NCBI GenBank assembly: GCA_031835245.1
Contig: JAVKOQ010000080.1
Span: 1-64,000 of the forward strand
DNA from: Balamuthia mandrillaris
Lineage: Eukaryota > Discosea > Longamoebia > Balamuthiidae
Direction: 5' to 3'
DNA: 64,000 nucleotides
The notes beneath the pieces are model-generated. The model worked only from the letters and a program-made list of their open reading frames with translations, made no database searches and had not been told where the DNA came from. Position 1 is the first letter of the stretch. Every line of letters starts with the position of its first letter. Below, piece by piece: positions 32,609-45,000 of the stretch. The position numbers and the translations under genes are program-made.

Positions 32609-33775
32609 ATGAACGAGCTCATGAACTGGTCAAAACCTGCTCCTCCTTCAGTCTCTAGCCAACAAAAAGAAGGGAAGAAAGAAATGAGCCAAGCGGCTGT
32701 GGAGGCGGCGGCGAGTCTGCTGCGTGAAGCTGACCTCCCCCAACCCGCCCCTGCTGGAGAGGGCGCTGGGCAGAAGAAGGACGAAGAATCTCCTGTAAAT
32801 ATCGAGCAAGACCAAGGAGAAAAGAACGCGACAAAGAAGAAAAGAAACCGACGGAAGAAGAAAACCAAAGCCAACAAGAGCAGCAACGCCAACGCTAATG
32901 CTCCCCCTGCTACTCAAAACAAGTTGGCTTCTTTTCTTCTCTCTCTCTCTCTCTCTCTCTTGTGGTTAATCTCACTATCCTCCTTTGCTCTCTCTCTCCT
33001 CCAAAGAGATGAACAGTTGTCGCGGGACACACCAGGCATTCGTTACGACTTTTACAAAAACGAGGACCAGATGCCGGAGATCATGGCCCTCTTCGAGAAA
33101 GACCTGTCCGAACCCTACTCCATATTCACCTATCGCTACTTCATCGGCATATGGCCAAAGCTTTGCGTGCTGGTACTGCTGCAGTCTATTATTCTCGACT
33201 ACTTCTCTCATGTGCTGAACTTTTTTTTGGGGGGGCGTTTGCATCAAACAAAAGGCTCATGACGCAGAGACAGACAAGATAGTGGGCTCCATTGTTTGTA
33301 AGTTGGATAGTCACAGGGGCGTCTACAGAGGCTACATTGCAATGTTGGCTGTCGACCATAACTACCGCAAACGTGGCATTGGTACATTGCTCCTCTCATT
33401 CTCGCTCTTATCTCCTTTCTCTCCCTTCTTAGCCATCACTCCTAACGCATGACTTGGTACTGCAGGGTCAGTATTGGTAATGAGAGCCATCGACGAAATG
33501 AAAAAGGATGAGTGCGAGGAAGTGGTGCTGGAAACAGAGGTCACAAACAAAGGCTCTCTGGCGTTGTACGAAAAGTTGGGCTTCATCAAAGACAAGCGTT
33601 TATGTCGTTATTACCTCAACGGCGTGGATGCCTTCAGGTTAGTCCTATCTAATGCCTTCTTTCCATATAATATGTTTCTGGAACGTGGCATTTCACATAC
33701 TCATTCTCGTTTTTTACTTCGTAATCTTCTATCGCTCTCTCTCTCCTCTCTCTCTCTCTCTCTCCTCTCTCTCTC

Positions 33776-33806
<31 letters not shown>

Positions 33807-33954
33807 TTCTCTTTCTCTCCCTGTCCTCTCTTTCCCTTTCTCTCTTTGGTGCAGGCTCAAAATATTCCTAAACCCATTCCCAGAGACACCCATTCCTGCC
33901 GCTGGATTACCACCGCACGCTGCCAACGAGAGTACAGCGGATGTCCCCAGCTAG
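32609..33954 (+). CDS. NAA30: N-alpha-acetyltransferase 30, NatC catalytic subunit
   Basis: Five exons (32609-32922, 33007-33172, 33255-33381, 33466-33637, 33855-33954) give 292 residues. After a disordered, Lys-rich N-terminus (about 100 residues, [15 protein letters not shown]) comes the GNAT fold: [20 protein letters not shown], then [18 protein letters not shown], whose RxxGxG loop binds acetyl-CoA. It goes on with [20 protein letters not shown] and [18 protein letters not shown]. These are near-diagnostic for Mak3/NAA30. NatC acetylates N-termini starting Met followed by a hydrophobic residue, on ribosomes. The long N-terminal extension is also found in animal NAA30. Partner subunits are not in this window. 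Confidence 0.95.
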
Positions 33955-34088
33955 CCCTCTTTCCTCTCTCTCTCTCTCTCTCCCTCTCTCTCCCTCTCTC
34001 TCCAAACATAGAAGCACAGAGAAAGACAAACTTTGTTTTTTTTATTTGGCACCACAAAACAAAAAAAGAGAAGAAAGAGAACAAAGAG

Positions 34089-35723
34089 ATGGAGGAGGGA
34101 GCGCGGCGGCCAAGACGACTGCTTCCAGTGGTGGTGTGGTGGGCAGTACTCATCCTGTGCATGGCGGTAGGGCTACCAAGGCTGTACAACTGGTGGGAGT
34201 CCACTTCCATTCGCGCAGATGAGAGCATCACGCTCTTCCCTACTCTCTCCACCATAGCAACGGCAGCGGCAGCAGCACCAAAGGGAACTGTTGCCACTGC
34301 TAACCAACGACTGTCCCTGAACCTCCACATACACGGCTCCGTCTTTGAGGAGGAGAAAGAAAGCAAGACAAGAGGCTTTGTGGCCGATCTTATGCTCTCT
34401 CTGGTGGAGGCCGTGGTGGGACGGCCCTCAAACACGACCACGATCCCTGAGACCTCCTTGGCGTCTCTCTTTCGAGAGAGGGTGTGGCACTTTTTGGTGG
34501 ACAACGAAAGCGGGAAGAGGGTCACTGTGAGGTTGCGTTGGGCCAATGGCACTACCACGGCTCATCCTTTGACGGCAGTGTCGAGGAGCAACGGGCACTT
34601 TGAGGAGTGGCTCCGCTTTGAGGAGGACGACGCAAATCAAAGCATGTTGACCGACCTCCTCCGCTTTGAGTACGTTTTTCATTTTTTTTTTGCTTTTTTC
34701 TGATCCTCTCTCTGAAGGGAGGAAGGTGGATGGAAGGTGCGTTACAGTGTGGAGGCTGACGACGGCAGAGTCTTTGAGGGTCGCTCTCATGTGTTGGAGG
34801 CTAATGGCATCAGTGTCATTACCGACATCGATGATACTTGCCGTATTACAGGTAAGCGAGACTCGGGTATCTTTTCCGTCTTTCCTCCATTGTTCTGTGA
34901 GTGACTTTCAACGGCGATTGTTATGAATAGGGGTGTTGAATGGGAGCAGAATGCTGAGCAGCACTTTTCTTCTTCCGTTTGAGGAGGTGAGAGGCATTGC
35001 CCGAATGTTTCAGCAGTGGAAGGATGGGTTGATGGTTTCCACCAACCCTCCCTACTCGCTGTCATTCCGTCCGGAAGAACAACCCCAACGCCAAAAAGAA
35101 GCAGAGGAGGAGAAGAAGCCATTCTCCTTTAAGGAGACGAAACAAGAAAGCAGAGATGTGGCCTTTCATTATCTTTCTGGAAGTCCCTACCAATTCTTTC
35201 GGCCACTTCATGACTTTTTGAAGGAGGAAGGCTTTCCGGAGGGCAGCTGGCACCTTAACGAAATGGATCGCGACTGGACTTCGTTTTTCCGTTTCTTCTC
35301 TGCTCCCATACAGCACAAGTTGCACCACATTGATGCCATCATGCACAGTTACCCTCTTCGACGTTATATATTAGTGGGTGATGATGGCCAATCGGACCCA
35401 GAAAGTAACTTTACCCTCCTTGCTCTTTTTCTTCTTCTTTCTTTTTTCCTTTGTTCTTCATCAGCTTATGACAACAACACTTTGCTTTGGATGCAGTTTA
35501 TGCGGAGGTGGCGGGCCGTTATCCAGAGCAAGTGGTTCATGTGTTCATTCACCACGTAAACCAAAGCAGCGCAGATGCCGTCACCTCCACTTCCCTTTCG
35601 GAGGATGCCGTCCAACGATGTGTAGCCACCTTCAGTGCAGCAGGCGTTCCTTCTCACAAATGGACGTTGTTCCCATCCACCGACATTCCTACCCTCACCG
35701 ACCGTTTGCTTTCCTCAGTGTGA
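34089..35723 (+). CDS. App1-like phosphatidate phosphatase, membrane-anchored
   Basis: Four exons (34089-34669, 34718-34851, 34931-35404, 35497-35723) encode 471 residues. One N-terminal membrane segment ([20 protein letters not shown], residues about 11-30) follows basic residues, so it is probably a signal anchor with the catalytic part on the far side. The DUF2183 domain has [19 protein letters not shown], where DxDDT is the HAD-type catalytic motif, then [26 protein letters not shown] and [20 protein letters not shown]. In yeast App1 this domain turns phosphatidate into diacylglycerol and acts at endocytic actin sites. Unlike App1, which is soluble, this copy carries an anchor. Substrate is inferred from the family. 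Confidence 0.82.
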
Positions 35724-36014
35724 TTATATTAATTTTCCTTTCTCTGTAAAAAAAACGTTTCGTTATGCTTTTGTTGTGCTTGCTCTGAGCTTAGTGCTAA
35801 CCTCCTTCTGGTTGGAACGCACTGGCGAGAGGCAGCAGCATAAGCCAGCCTTTGGCTCCTCCTCCCTGCAGCTACCTTGTGGGGCACGGCGAGAAGAAAA
35901 AGTGACGATTATTTTCCCTTTTATGATCATTTGTGACGTCATTCGAACAGAGAAGAGAAAGAAAGGGGAACGGGAGAGCACACACACCGCTACAGGAAGC
36001 GCACTTGCTTGCCT

Positions 36015-36701
36015 ATGGCTGCCAACTTCTGGGCTTCATCGCAATTGTATGCTGCTCTTTATTTGTGATTGCTTGATATTTCTGTTCGTTGAATATGTAC
36101 AATTTTTTCTATTTTTTAAAAAAACAAAGCCGCAACTGGCAACTAGATGATGACAAAGTCAGCAAATGCAATCCTAGAGACAGAGAGTATTTAACCGCTG
36201 AGGAGATAACCAAAGCTCGCATTTACTACAGCGATGGTACTTTGTTCCTCCTTTACACTTCATTGTTCATTCGTTCTTTTTTTTAACATCTTCATAAACT
36301 CTTCTCTCTCTCTTCTCTCAGTCTTGCAGCTGTTGGGAAAGAAGATCGCGTTGCGACAACGGGTCATAGCTTCTGCCACTATATTCTTTCGAAGGTTTTA
36401 CATATTGTACGTACAGGGCTGCTGCCATTTCTTTTTTTTTTTTCGTGTAATTGTTCCTACCCATAGTTGGTTTCTTACATGAGGGAGTTTCATGCTTTAC
36501 AGTAATAGTTTTTCAGAGTTTGATCCTCGATTAATCGCTCCTACCTGTCTCTACCTGGCCTGTAAGGTCGAAGAGTGCATCACCCATGCCCGTATTTTTG
36601 AGAAAGCCATGCACAGCATTGGTTCGGTTTTACATGTTTTCACTATTCTTATCAGGTCACACTAACGCCCAACTTTGCTTTCCTCGTCACTTCTCGCTTT
36701 C

Positions 36702-36749
<48 letters not shown>

Positions 36750-37387
36750 TCCCTCTCCCTCTCTCTCCCTCCCTCTCTTCTCTAAAAGATCGTAATTGGC
36801 CATACCGAATGGATGACGTGTTGGAGGCCGAGTATTACATCATAGAGGAAATGGATTTTTACATGGTGCTGTATCACCCTTATCGGCCGCTCACCATGTT
36901 CCTGGCTGACTGTGGCGAGTCAGACCTTTTAGAACCCGCCTGGTATATTGTCAACGATGTATACCGCACGGACCTCGCTCTGATGCATCCACCGCATATT
37001 ATTGCTCTAGCAACCATCCTGATGGCTGCCACCGCTCAGAACCGGACAGCAGCGCTACGGCCTTGGTTTGCTGGGTTGAACGTGGACATGGAGGAAGTGT
37101 GGCGGGTCATTAATACTATCCTCCAACTCTATACCGTGTGGTACGAGATGAGGGACGACGAGGTAAAAGCCATTTTGGATAAGATTGTTCGGAAGTGGAA
37201 CCTCCTCCATCAAGCATCTTCTTCCGGGTCTTCTTCCTCACCTAATTCTTCTGCTTCCACCAATCCTCCCATGCCTTCTGCAGCTGCCGGTGGCGGTCTG
37301 AGTGGTACTTCACACCACCCTCAACCGGTTCATGTGGAGCACATTGTGGCTTCGCAGCACGCTCCACACCCAGGCCAGCAGGGGTGA
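36015..37387 (+). CDS. CCNC: Cyclin C, partner of CDK8 in the Mediator kinase module
   Basis: Five exons (36015-36046, 36130-36236, 36322-36406, 36503-36621, 36789-37387) give 313 residues. The start MAANFWASSQFRNWQLDD and the cyclin box (ALRQRVIASATIFFRRFYI, LIAPTCLYLACKVEE), then NWPYRMDDVLEAEYYIIEEM, YHPYRPLTMFLAD and IVNDVYRTDLALMHPPHII are characteristic of cyclin C/Srb11. The second cyclin fold ends near residue 245. A Ser/Pro/Gly- and His-rich tail follows. Cyclin C with CDK8 phosphorylates Mediator-linked factors and represses or primes RNA polymerase II genes. A (CT)n tract lies in the last intron just before its acceptor. The first coding exon is only 32 nt. Confidence 0.95.
36707..36746 (+). 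repeat. (CT)n tract in cyclin C intron 4
   Basis: A 40-bp CT run followed by CCCTCT units, ending about 40 bases before the exon 5 acceptor at 36788. Sense-strand polypyrimidine. Confidence 0.9.
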
Positions 37388-37654
37388 TATGTTTTGCCAC
37401 GCAAGTCTCTTTGTGCTCCCTTTGGGCCAGTAAAACCGTTTGCGTTTGTAAAGATAAAGTTATTTGTGTTGCTAAACAATCTTAGGGTACTAGGGTTAGG
37501 GTTGTTGGAAGGCTTTTCTCTTCTTTGGAATCCTCCAACAAACAAATAGTTTCCAGGAATTTTTTCGGGTAACAAAAAAAAAAAAGCCATAGAAGCAGCA
37601 CTGATCTTCATCACCCACAACCGAACGGACTCGCCACAAGCCAAGCCACCAGTG

Positions 37655-38148
37655 ATGGCGGGCATACCTTTCGTGTTCGATCTGTCAGCGTTCTCGGGTG
37701 GTAGCGCCCAGCAGCAACAGGTGCAACAACAGGAGGCTTCTTCTTCCTCCAGCCAACAACCGGAGCGTGACCTGCCCGAGACCGCCGCACCACCGAACAC
37801 CGCGATCTCAACCGCTGCAGTCCTCAATGAAATGGTGCCGTCGGCCTCGCGAGCCTTCACGCTGCCTCCTCTGCTGTCCCCCGAAGCCTACTATACACAA
37901 AGCTTGAACGAGGCGAGGAAGCAGGCCGTTGCTGCGGCTCGCCTAAAAGGAGTTGAGGAAGCAGCAGCGCCTACTGCTCTTAAGCATAAGCTACGACAAA
38001 ACCGCACTCTGCTTCACTACGCCGTGGAGACCTCCTCCTTGCAGGACGTTAAAGCCGCGCTCGAAGAAGACCCCACTCTCCTCGAATTTTCTTTTGTTGG
38101 GGTAAGTCCCCAACACTCTTGTGTTTCCTAAAGAACTGTGCTGATTCT

Positions 38149-38187
<39 letters not shown>

Positions 38188-41100
38188 GCTTATGCGAAGC
38201 GAGGAACACCACTACATGTGGCCGCACGCCTGCCAGACCATCACATTTTGGAGTATTTGCTGACGAACGAGCTAAACCCAGTGAAGGCGTGGCAGTTAAC
38301 CAACCTGGACGCCCTTCACGGCAAAAGCCCACTAATCATCGCTGCTGGTGGTGGTAACCTTGCCTCTGTCCGATTGTTGCTCAATAAGTTCAGTTCTTCT
38401 CCTCCTTTTACATTGCATTAACGCTTGAACGTGACGCTGACGGTAACAAACCAACAAAAGAGCAGAAGAACTGGGCTGTTTAATTCTTGTGCTGGGTCAG
38501 TTTGACAACAATGGATTTGGCCCGCTGCAAGCTGCTGTATGTTCCAGCAACGTGGAATGTGTGAAGGCTCTCCTTGAGCGAGGTTCGCTTCTCCTCCTTT
38601 TATTCTCGCCAGCTCCCTTCTTTTTTTAAAAAAATAATTCGTATCCTCTTGCTGACCCACAACACTAATTGCGATATGAAAAAACCAACACAGGTGCTGC
38701 TACTGCTCAACGGTTCGGCGGGGAAGAGACGGATGATACGCCGCTACATTTGGCAGCCTTTTTTGGCTATGAAGACATTGTACAGTTGTTGGTCAGTGAT
38801 AAGCAGCTGCGCACGTCTTGGGCATCCAGCGTTGGCGAGACGCCGCTACACAAAGCTGCCAGTAGAGGTCATACTGAAATCGCGCGCATTCTCCTTCAGA
38901 ACGACGCGGAAATCAACGCCAAGGACGCCATGGGTTGCACTCCCTTGCATCGGGCCTGCTCCTTTGGTCATATCGATATGGCAGGACTTCTGTTGGAACA
39001 AGGAGCAGATGTAAACAGCAGGAATAACGTGGGAATTACCCCTTTCTTCAAGGCTCGAGAAGGTACTTGCGCTCGTCTTTTGTGTGTACGTGTGTGTTTT
39101 TTTTTTGCTTCGTTTAACTTTGAGAGCATTTCCTTCCTTTTGTTGGTATGCTTGGACTACAGACCTTAAAATTCGTTGGAAGCGACGGCATACACGCGGA
39201 GACGCACCTTGTCGTCGCAGCGGACACACGGCGACCAAGGTTGGCACAAAGCTATATGTATTTGGTGGCTACGATGGCAAAACCTATTGTAATGACCTCC
39301 ACGTCTTCGATACTGACTCCTCGGTTTGGTACCGTCCCGAATGTAAAGGGGATGCTCCGGCACCTCGTACCATGCATTCTGCTGTGTTGCATGATCATCA
39401 CATCTTTTTCTTTGGCGGATGTGACAACACCAGCCACTTCAGTGATCTCTTCCTCCTAGACACCGGTTTGCTCTCCCCTCTCCCTCCCTCTTCATTTTTA
39501 TTTACTTTCTTTGTCATTGCCTTTATTTGTTCTAGTTACTTTCACTTGGGCAAAACCAAAGGTCCATGGCTCCCAACCATCTAAACGAAGTGGACATAGC
39601 GCCACCCGTTTTGGTCACCAGATCTTTTTCATTGGTGGTTATGAATCTAGCTCCTATTTCGATGATATTTACATTTTAAATTGTGGTAGGCTTACTCACT
39701 ATCCACTCTTTTTATTTTTATTTTTTTGATATTCACCTTCTATTTATTTACCAAAAAGAAACCTTGACTTGGAGTAAGGCAAGCATTACTGGAGACCAGT
39801 TCCCAGCCAGAGCATGGCATTCAGCCACACAAGTGCGATCCAAACTATACGTGTTTGGAGGTTGCGGGGAACACATGCTCAATCAGCTTTATGTGCTTGA
39901 TCCTGGGCCAACGGTCCACTGTACTTTACTACAGGTAGACCCTCTTTTCCTTCTAGAGTCCTAAAAGCTCTACCTCCCGGTCTTAATATTCGCGTTTCTT
40001 TTATAACAAAAATTTTCCAGACTAGAGGAGATGAGGTATCTCCTTGCAGTGGCCATGCGGCAACGCTAGTTGGGTCTCAATTGTACTATGTGGCAGGAGG
40101 AATGTTTGATTCCTTTATTGATAACATTCGCATTTTGGACGTGGACACATCCACGTGGCGGTGTCAAGAGGTTTGGCATCTTGGTGCTTACGTTGGTTGT
40201 CTTTACTTTGCTCATTTGAAATTGCTATTCCTTTAATTTTAGGGCCAACGTAACCTTGGCAAGCAAATGCAAAGAGATTCTCTCTGTTCTCCTTCATTGA
40301 ACTTGATAGGAACAAAGCTGTTTTGTTGTTTTGAAGGAAAAAATAAGGAACCTGAGCTTTGTGTAAATACTTTTGAAACAGGTATTATGTGCGGTTTTGT
40401 TTTGTTTTGTTTTGTTTTTTTTTTTTGCACCAGTTATGTGTTTAGAATCATTTGCCTGACGCCTTGCTATTTTAAATTTCAGGAAAACGCAACTCGCTCC
40501 AATCTGATTTGCGAAGTGCATTACTGAGCGGAGAGTTCACCGATTTGACCCTTTGCTTTCCCAACGAAGAGAATAAACAGATACAGTGCCACAAGGTCAT
40601 GCTTGCTGCGCGATCTGCTCGATTTAGACAGCTTTTAGAGAAATACTTAGGGGGTTCCTCTGGGGACTCCTCTTCTACTCTATTAGAAATAACCGACATG
40701 AAATATGATGTTGCTGTCGACTTGGTAGAAATTTGTTATAGTGACATGTTGGCCCAATGTCCACCCCACGCCACCGAACTGTTTCGTACTGTAAAAGACT
40801 ACATTTCTACCGCCTTCAGGCCCGCCCTTTCCTCTCTTATGCAAAACACCAAAGTACTGTTCCTCCCCCTTTTCTCTGCCTTAGCGTTGAAAGAAGCAGT
40901 GGTTTTCTCTAACTCTGAACACACCTATAATAGGTGGCATCGAACTTAGGACATGACTTGAAAGAAGGAGCATTAGGCTCAAGTCAATTCAGCGATGTGG
41001 AGTTCGTAGTGGAGGGTGTGATTGTACCAGGGCACAAGGTCATCATTGCCGCGCGTTGCCCTCACTTCCAAGCCATGTTCATGGGAGGCATGAAGGAAAG

Positions 41101-41584
41101 CAGAGAAAAACAGATAGAGGTGCCTTCCATTCCACATTCAATCTTCATGCTCGTGATGGAATTTCTCTACACGGATGCTGTGGAATGTCTTCCCGCTCTG
41201 TCTCCGAACGACACCATTGAGCTGCTCTCCGTAGCCAATCTCTACACATTGGACTACTTGAAGCAACTATGCGAGGAACGCTTGTTGGCATTCATCAACG
41301 CGGAGAACGTGTGGCTGCTGTTCCAGGCCGCTCTGCTCTATCATGCCGAAAAGCTTCGTTCTGTTTGTTGGAAGTACCTCGAAGCCAACCCTCAGCTCAT
41401 TCACGACCTGCTGGCTTTTGCTGAATCCTCTGCCAGCAACAATGACGGCATGACGTTGGAGGAAACAGAGGAGGAGGAAGACACACCTTCAAATATCCAA
41501 AAGCTCAGCGACGACGTTTGGCAGGAGTTAGTGCAGGTCTGCACCCAGTGGAAGCGAAGTTTACACCACCAAACCAAAGAGTAA
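37655..41584 (+). CDS. Ankyrin-Kelch-BTB-BTB adaptor protein
   Basis: A multi-exon gene reading from MAGIPFVFDL at 37655 to the stop at 41584, roughly 1,100 residues. Domains in order: a Gln/Ser-rich start; about six ankyrin repeats (TPLHVAARLPDHHILEYLL, GETPLHKAASRGHTEIARIL, GCTPLHRACSFGHIDMAGLL); four Kelch-type repeats (RRSGHTATKVGTKLYVFGGY, SGHSATRFGHQIFFIGGYES, ARAWHSATQVRSKLYVFGGC, CSGHAATLVGSQLYYVAGG); BTB 1 (FTDLTLCFPNEENKQIQCHK); and BTB 2 (FSDVEFVVEGVIVPGHKVII) with a BACK-like helical end and acidic patch. BTB-Kelch proteins are usually CUL3 substrate receptors, while Kelch-BTB-BTB order recalls LZTR1. The ankyrin array in front is not part of either. Exon joins were checked only at the first three introns (38102-38199, 38399-38460) and before BTB 2. 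Confidence 0.8.
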
Positions 41585-41631
41585 ACTTTGCAACTTTGCT
41601 TCCGTCATCCCTAACGTCTGCTTTTGCACTG

Positions 41632-41674
<43 letters not shown>

Positions 41675-42054
41675 GGATGTACTCGCATAACGGCACGTGG
41701 GGGGGGGGGGCAGTCCTGCGGCGGAAATTTGCCAAAAACCAAGGAAAGTGAGAAGGGGTGGTACTACCGGCGGGGGATACCATTGGTACGCGTGTCCCTT
41801 CCTCCCTGGCAATACTTATTCACAGAAAAAAAGAAACCCTCCTCCCCCCCTCCCTTCCAAAATAAAACCACCACATTGGTGGTGGTGGGGCATTACAATG
41901 GGAGTAACCACCAACAACCAAGCCTTCTTCCAGTGGCAAGGACTGCAACACAAACCAACTTGTGGTAACCAACCCAACCCGCACCCCCAAAAGCCCCAAA
42001 AGTAATTTGTAGCCAAAGTCCGTTAGGGCAAAGCATTGGTAAGACACTAGCAGC
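41585..42054. other. Intergenic region with a CT tract
   Basis: About 470 bp between two plus-strand genes, with a (CT)n run at about 41635-41673, a G10 run at 41701-41710 and a GGTGG-rich part near 41880. It must contain the promoter or leader of the STAND gene. The CT run is on the sense strand and could belong to a 5'-untranslated intron. Confidence 0.45.
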
Positions 42055-45000
42055 ATGGATTGGCTGGCAGGGATCTTTCAGCCACACCCGTTCATGGCGG
42101 GCCTCCTTCCGGCCGAACAACAGCCACGGCAGGGTCACACCGGGAGGGAAGGTGCCTTAGGGAGGTACCTCGGCCCCAACTCCAACGACCGCAAACGAGA
42201 AAGAAAGGAGAGACGCGCTACGTCGGCCCTTTCTTCAGTGGGTTGGAGCAGAAGACAAAGAAGACACAAAAGAGCGCTGCTGGAGAAAGAGAAGGTGAAG
42301 GAGGAAGAAGGAGAAGAAGAGTTAGGCGAAGGAGAGGAATGGTCGGAGAACGAGGGTGGCTCCTCGCCAGTAGTGCGACAGACGACGACAGAAGAGCCGT
42401 TGTTGGCTTCTTCTCACGTTCAGCTGAGCAACAGCGGGGACAGAAACAAAGAGGTTGTAGCTGCTGTGGAAGCGTCTCCCTCATACTTTGATGGGCTGCT
42501 TCACGATCGCCCGAGCTTTGATTTCGGAGTAGCAGCAGACACAACGACTCCACAGAGCAGCTCCTCGTCCTCCTCCACTTCGCCAGAACAAAGGCTGTTG
42601 GACGCCATCAACAAAGGTTTAAACTTAATACTGCTTCATTTTGCTCTTTTATTTGTTCTCCTCTCATTTTTCGTGTTGGGGAATGGAACAGAGAAAGTTA
42701 GCGACGTAAGACGACTATTGAAACACGGCACGAAAACAGGACTTGACCTCAATGCCATCAAAGTGCAGAGAAAGAAAGAGGGACAACCGGCAGCGACTGC
42801 TAACGGCAGGCGAAAAGGGCATCAACAGCGCGTAAAGAACGAGTTTCCATGGGAGGGATGGAGGCCTCTCCATGTGGCTGCGTGGCGAGGACGTTGCGAG
42901 ATTATCCAAGCCTTGCTTGACGCTGGTGCTGAGGTCAACTGTCGCAACGATGCTCAACAGGTGCAGCCCCTTTGTTTTTTTTTCTCCTTTCGATCTTCAC
43001 TTCGAAGGAGCGAAATAGGAACATGCTAACCGTTCATAACGGTTCTGATGTATACGTAGACGGCACTGCATATCGCAGCCTTGAGGGGTCATGTTGATGC
43101 TGCTCGTTTGTTGTTGTGTCATGGCGCTCTGGTCGACGCACCTAATCCTCGTCGCTTTAACCAGACGCCGTTGCAAATTGCTTCACTCAAAGGGTTCTCT
43201 TCTTCTCTCCTCATTTTTTCACGGAGCAGAAATATTAACAGTTATATGCAGCCATGCTCGAGTGATAGAGTTGTTGCTATCACACGAAGCAAACATCAAT
43301 GCACAGAACGGCAACCCAACAGGTCCACGAAGTCCCCTTCAATTGGCCACAAGAAACGGGCACTTGGACGCCATTCAAACGTTAATATATCATGATGCAG
43401 ATTTAAACACGGTGGAAAACGGCTACACGATTATGACAACCGCTGCTCTGCATTACAACGCGTTAGTGGTGGATTACTTGTGTCCCATTGTATACAACCG
43501 AGACGTTGCTGCGCAGGTCAAGAAGAACGAGTTGGATGTGGCCACGCAAACGTGCAATGCTGAGTTGTTGACGAAGCTCCTTCAGAATGGATGCTTGAAT
43601 CGGATGGCCCACAGCAGTGAGGCTGCAGACCCCGCTACCTACTTGAAAGCAGCCATTGTTCGCGGTCATCTCGATGTTGTTCGCACGTTGCTACCGTTCT
43701 GTCCTTCTGGGTCTCTTGACAACCAACAGGGGTGAGTATATATCCACTTCTTCTGGTTCTTCTTTTCTTTCCATGTCGCCGCTATGATTAAGTGAGAACA
43801 CGAATCTAGTGCTGTAATCCGTCTTGCAGCTGCCCAAGATAACGCCGACATCGTAGAGACTTTGTTGCGAACAGGTGTATCACCAAATGTGGATGCTAGC
43901 GTAGAAAGCCCGCTATCCATCGCTACCAGGAAAGGTTTTGCAAGCGCTGTTTATTGTCTGTTGGAGCATGGCGCTGATGCCAATCGCTATGAGCAGCGAG
44001 ATGGTAACTCTGCTATCCACATTGCTGGTACGCACAGTTAACTTTACTCGTTTAATTCCTCTTTTTGTTTGTTTTGCCACACACATACTGATGTACATCC
44101 GCTAAATATAGCGGAGGGAGGGCACTTGGAAATCGTTCGTATGTTGGCCAACAAAACAACCAACTTGAACAAAGCAAATAGCTTTGGGCAGGCACCCCTC
44201 CACATGGCTGCAAACGCAGGGCACCAAGTGGTGCTAAGTATCCTACTGGAAGCGGGAGCAGACGTGAACCTTCGCAATCGCAAACGTTACGGTCAAACCG
44301 CTCTTCACTTTGCTGCGGCAAAAGGTCATCTCTCCTGCGTGGAAACCTTGATTCAAGCAGGAGCGGATGTGAACGCTAAGAAAACCAACCGAGTAGGTCC
44401 ACAAACGGCACTCGAAATGGCGCGAAGCAAAGGCCATAAAGATGTGGAGGACGCACTCCGTAGAATGGGGGCGGAGGAAGGCCGCTCTCATCAAAATGCC
44501 CACGATCACATTACCACCTCCGTGCAGTTGCTGACATTTGATGATGAAGTCCCAGAACAATTCTCTTACGTCTCAACGAGCAGCTATAGCACTTTTGGCA
44601 TGGATTCCAAGCTAGCAACGGAGACACAAGCTCGATCTCCTCCTGTAACGGCCTCTTCGACAACTGCTACTGCTTCCTATTACTGTGGCCCGTGGAAAAC
44701 AGTTCGCCTCTTTTTGTCTTCTACTTTCGCCGACATGCACTCCGAAAGGGATCATCTGGTAAAGCACGTTATTCCCAAGCTGCGAGAGAAATGTGCACAG
44801 CGGAAACTGCACTTGGTGGACGTGGATCTTCGTTGGGGAGTAACTGAGGAGGAATCCAAGAGCGGCAAGGTGTTGGCCTTATGTCTTAGCGAGATCTCCA
44901 ACTGCGAGATCTTTTGTGGCTTGTTGGGAGAGCGCTATGGCTGGGTGCCCTCTTGGGATGACGTTCCTATCGATGTGAAACTGTCGTATGCCTGGCAGAG

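Noticed and set aside
37485-37505. TTAGGG-like words suggesting a telomeric repeat
   Set aside because: Only two adjacent units (AGGGTTAGGGTT) occur, in a 3' region between genes; similar single words at 19965 and 31230 are chance.
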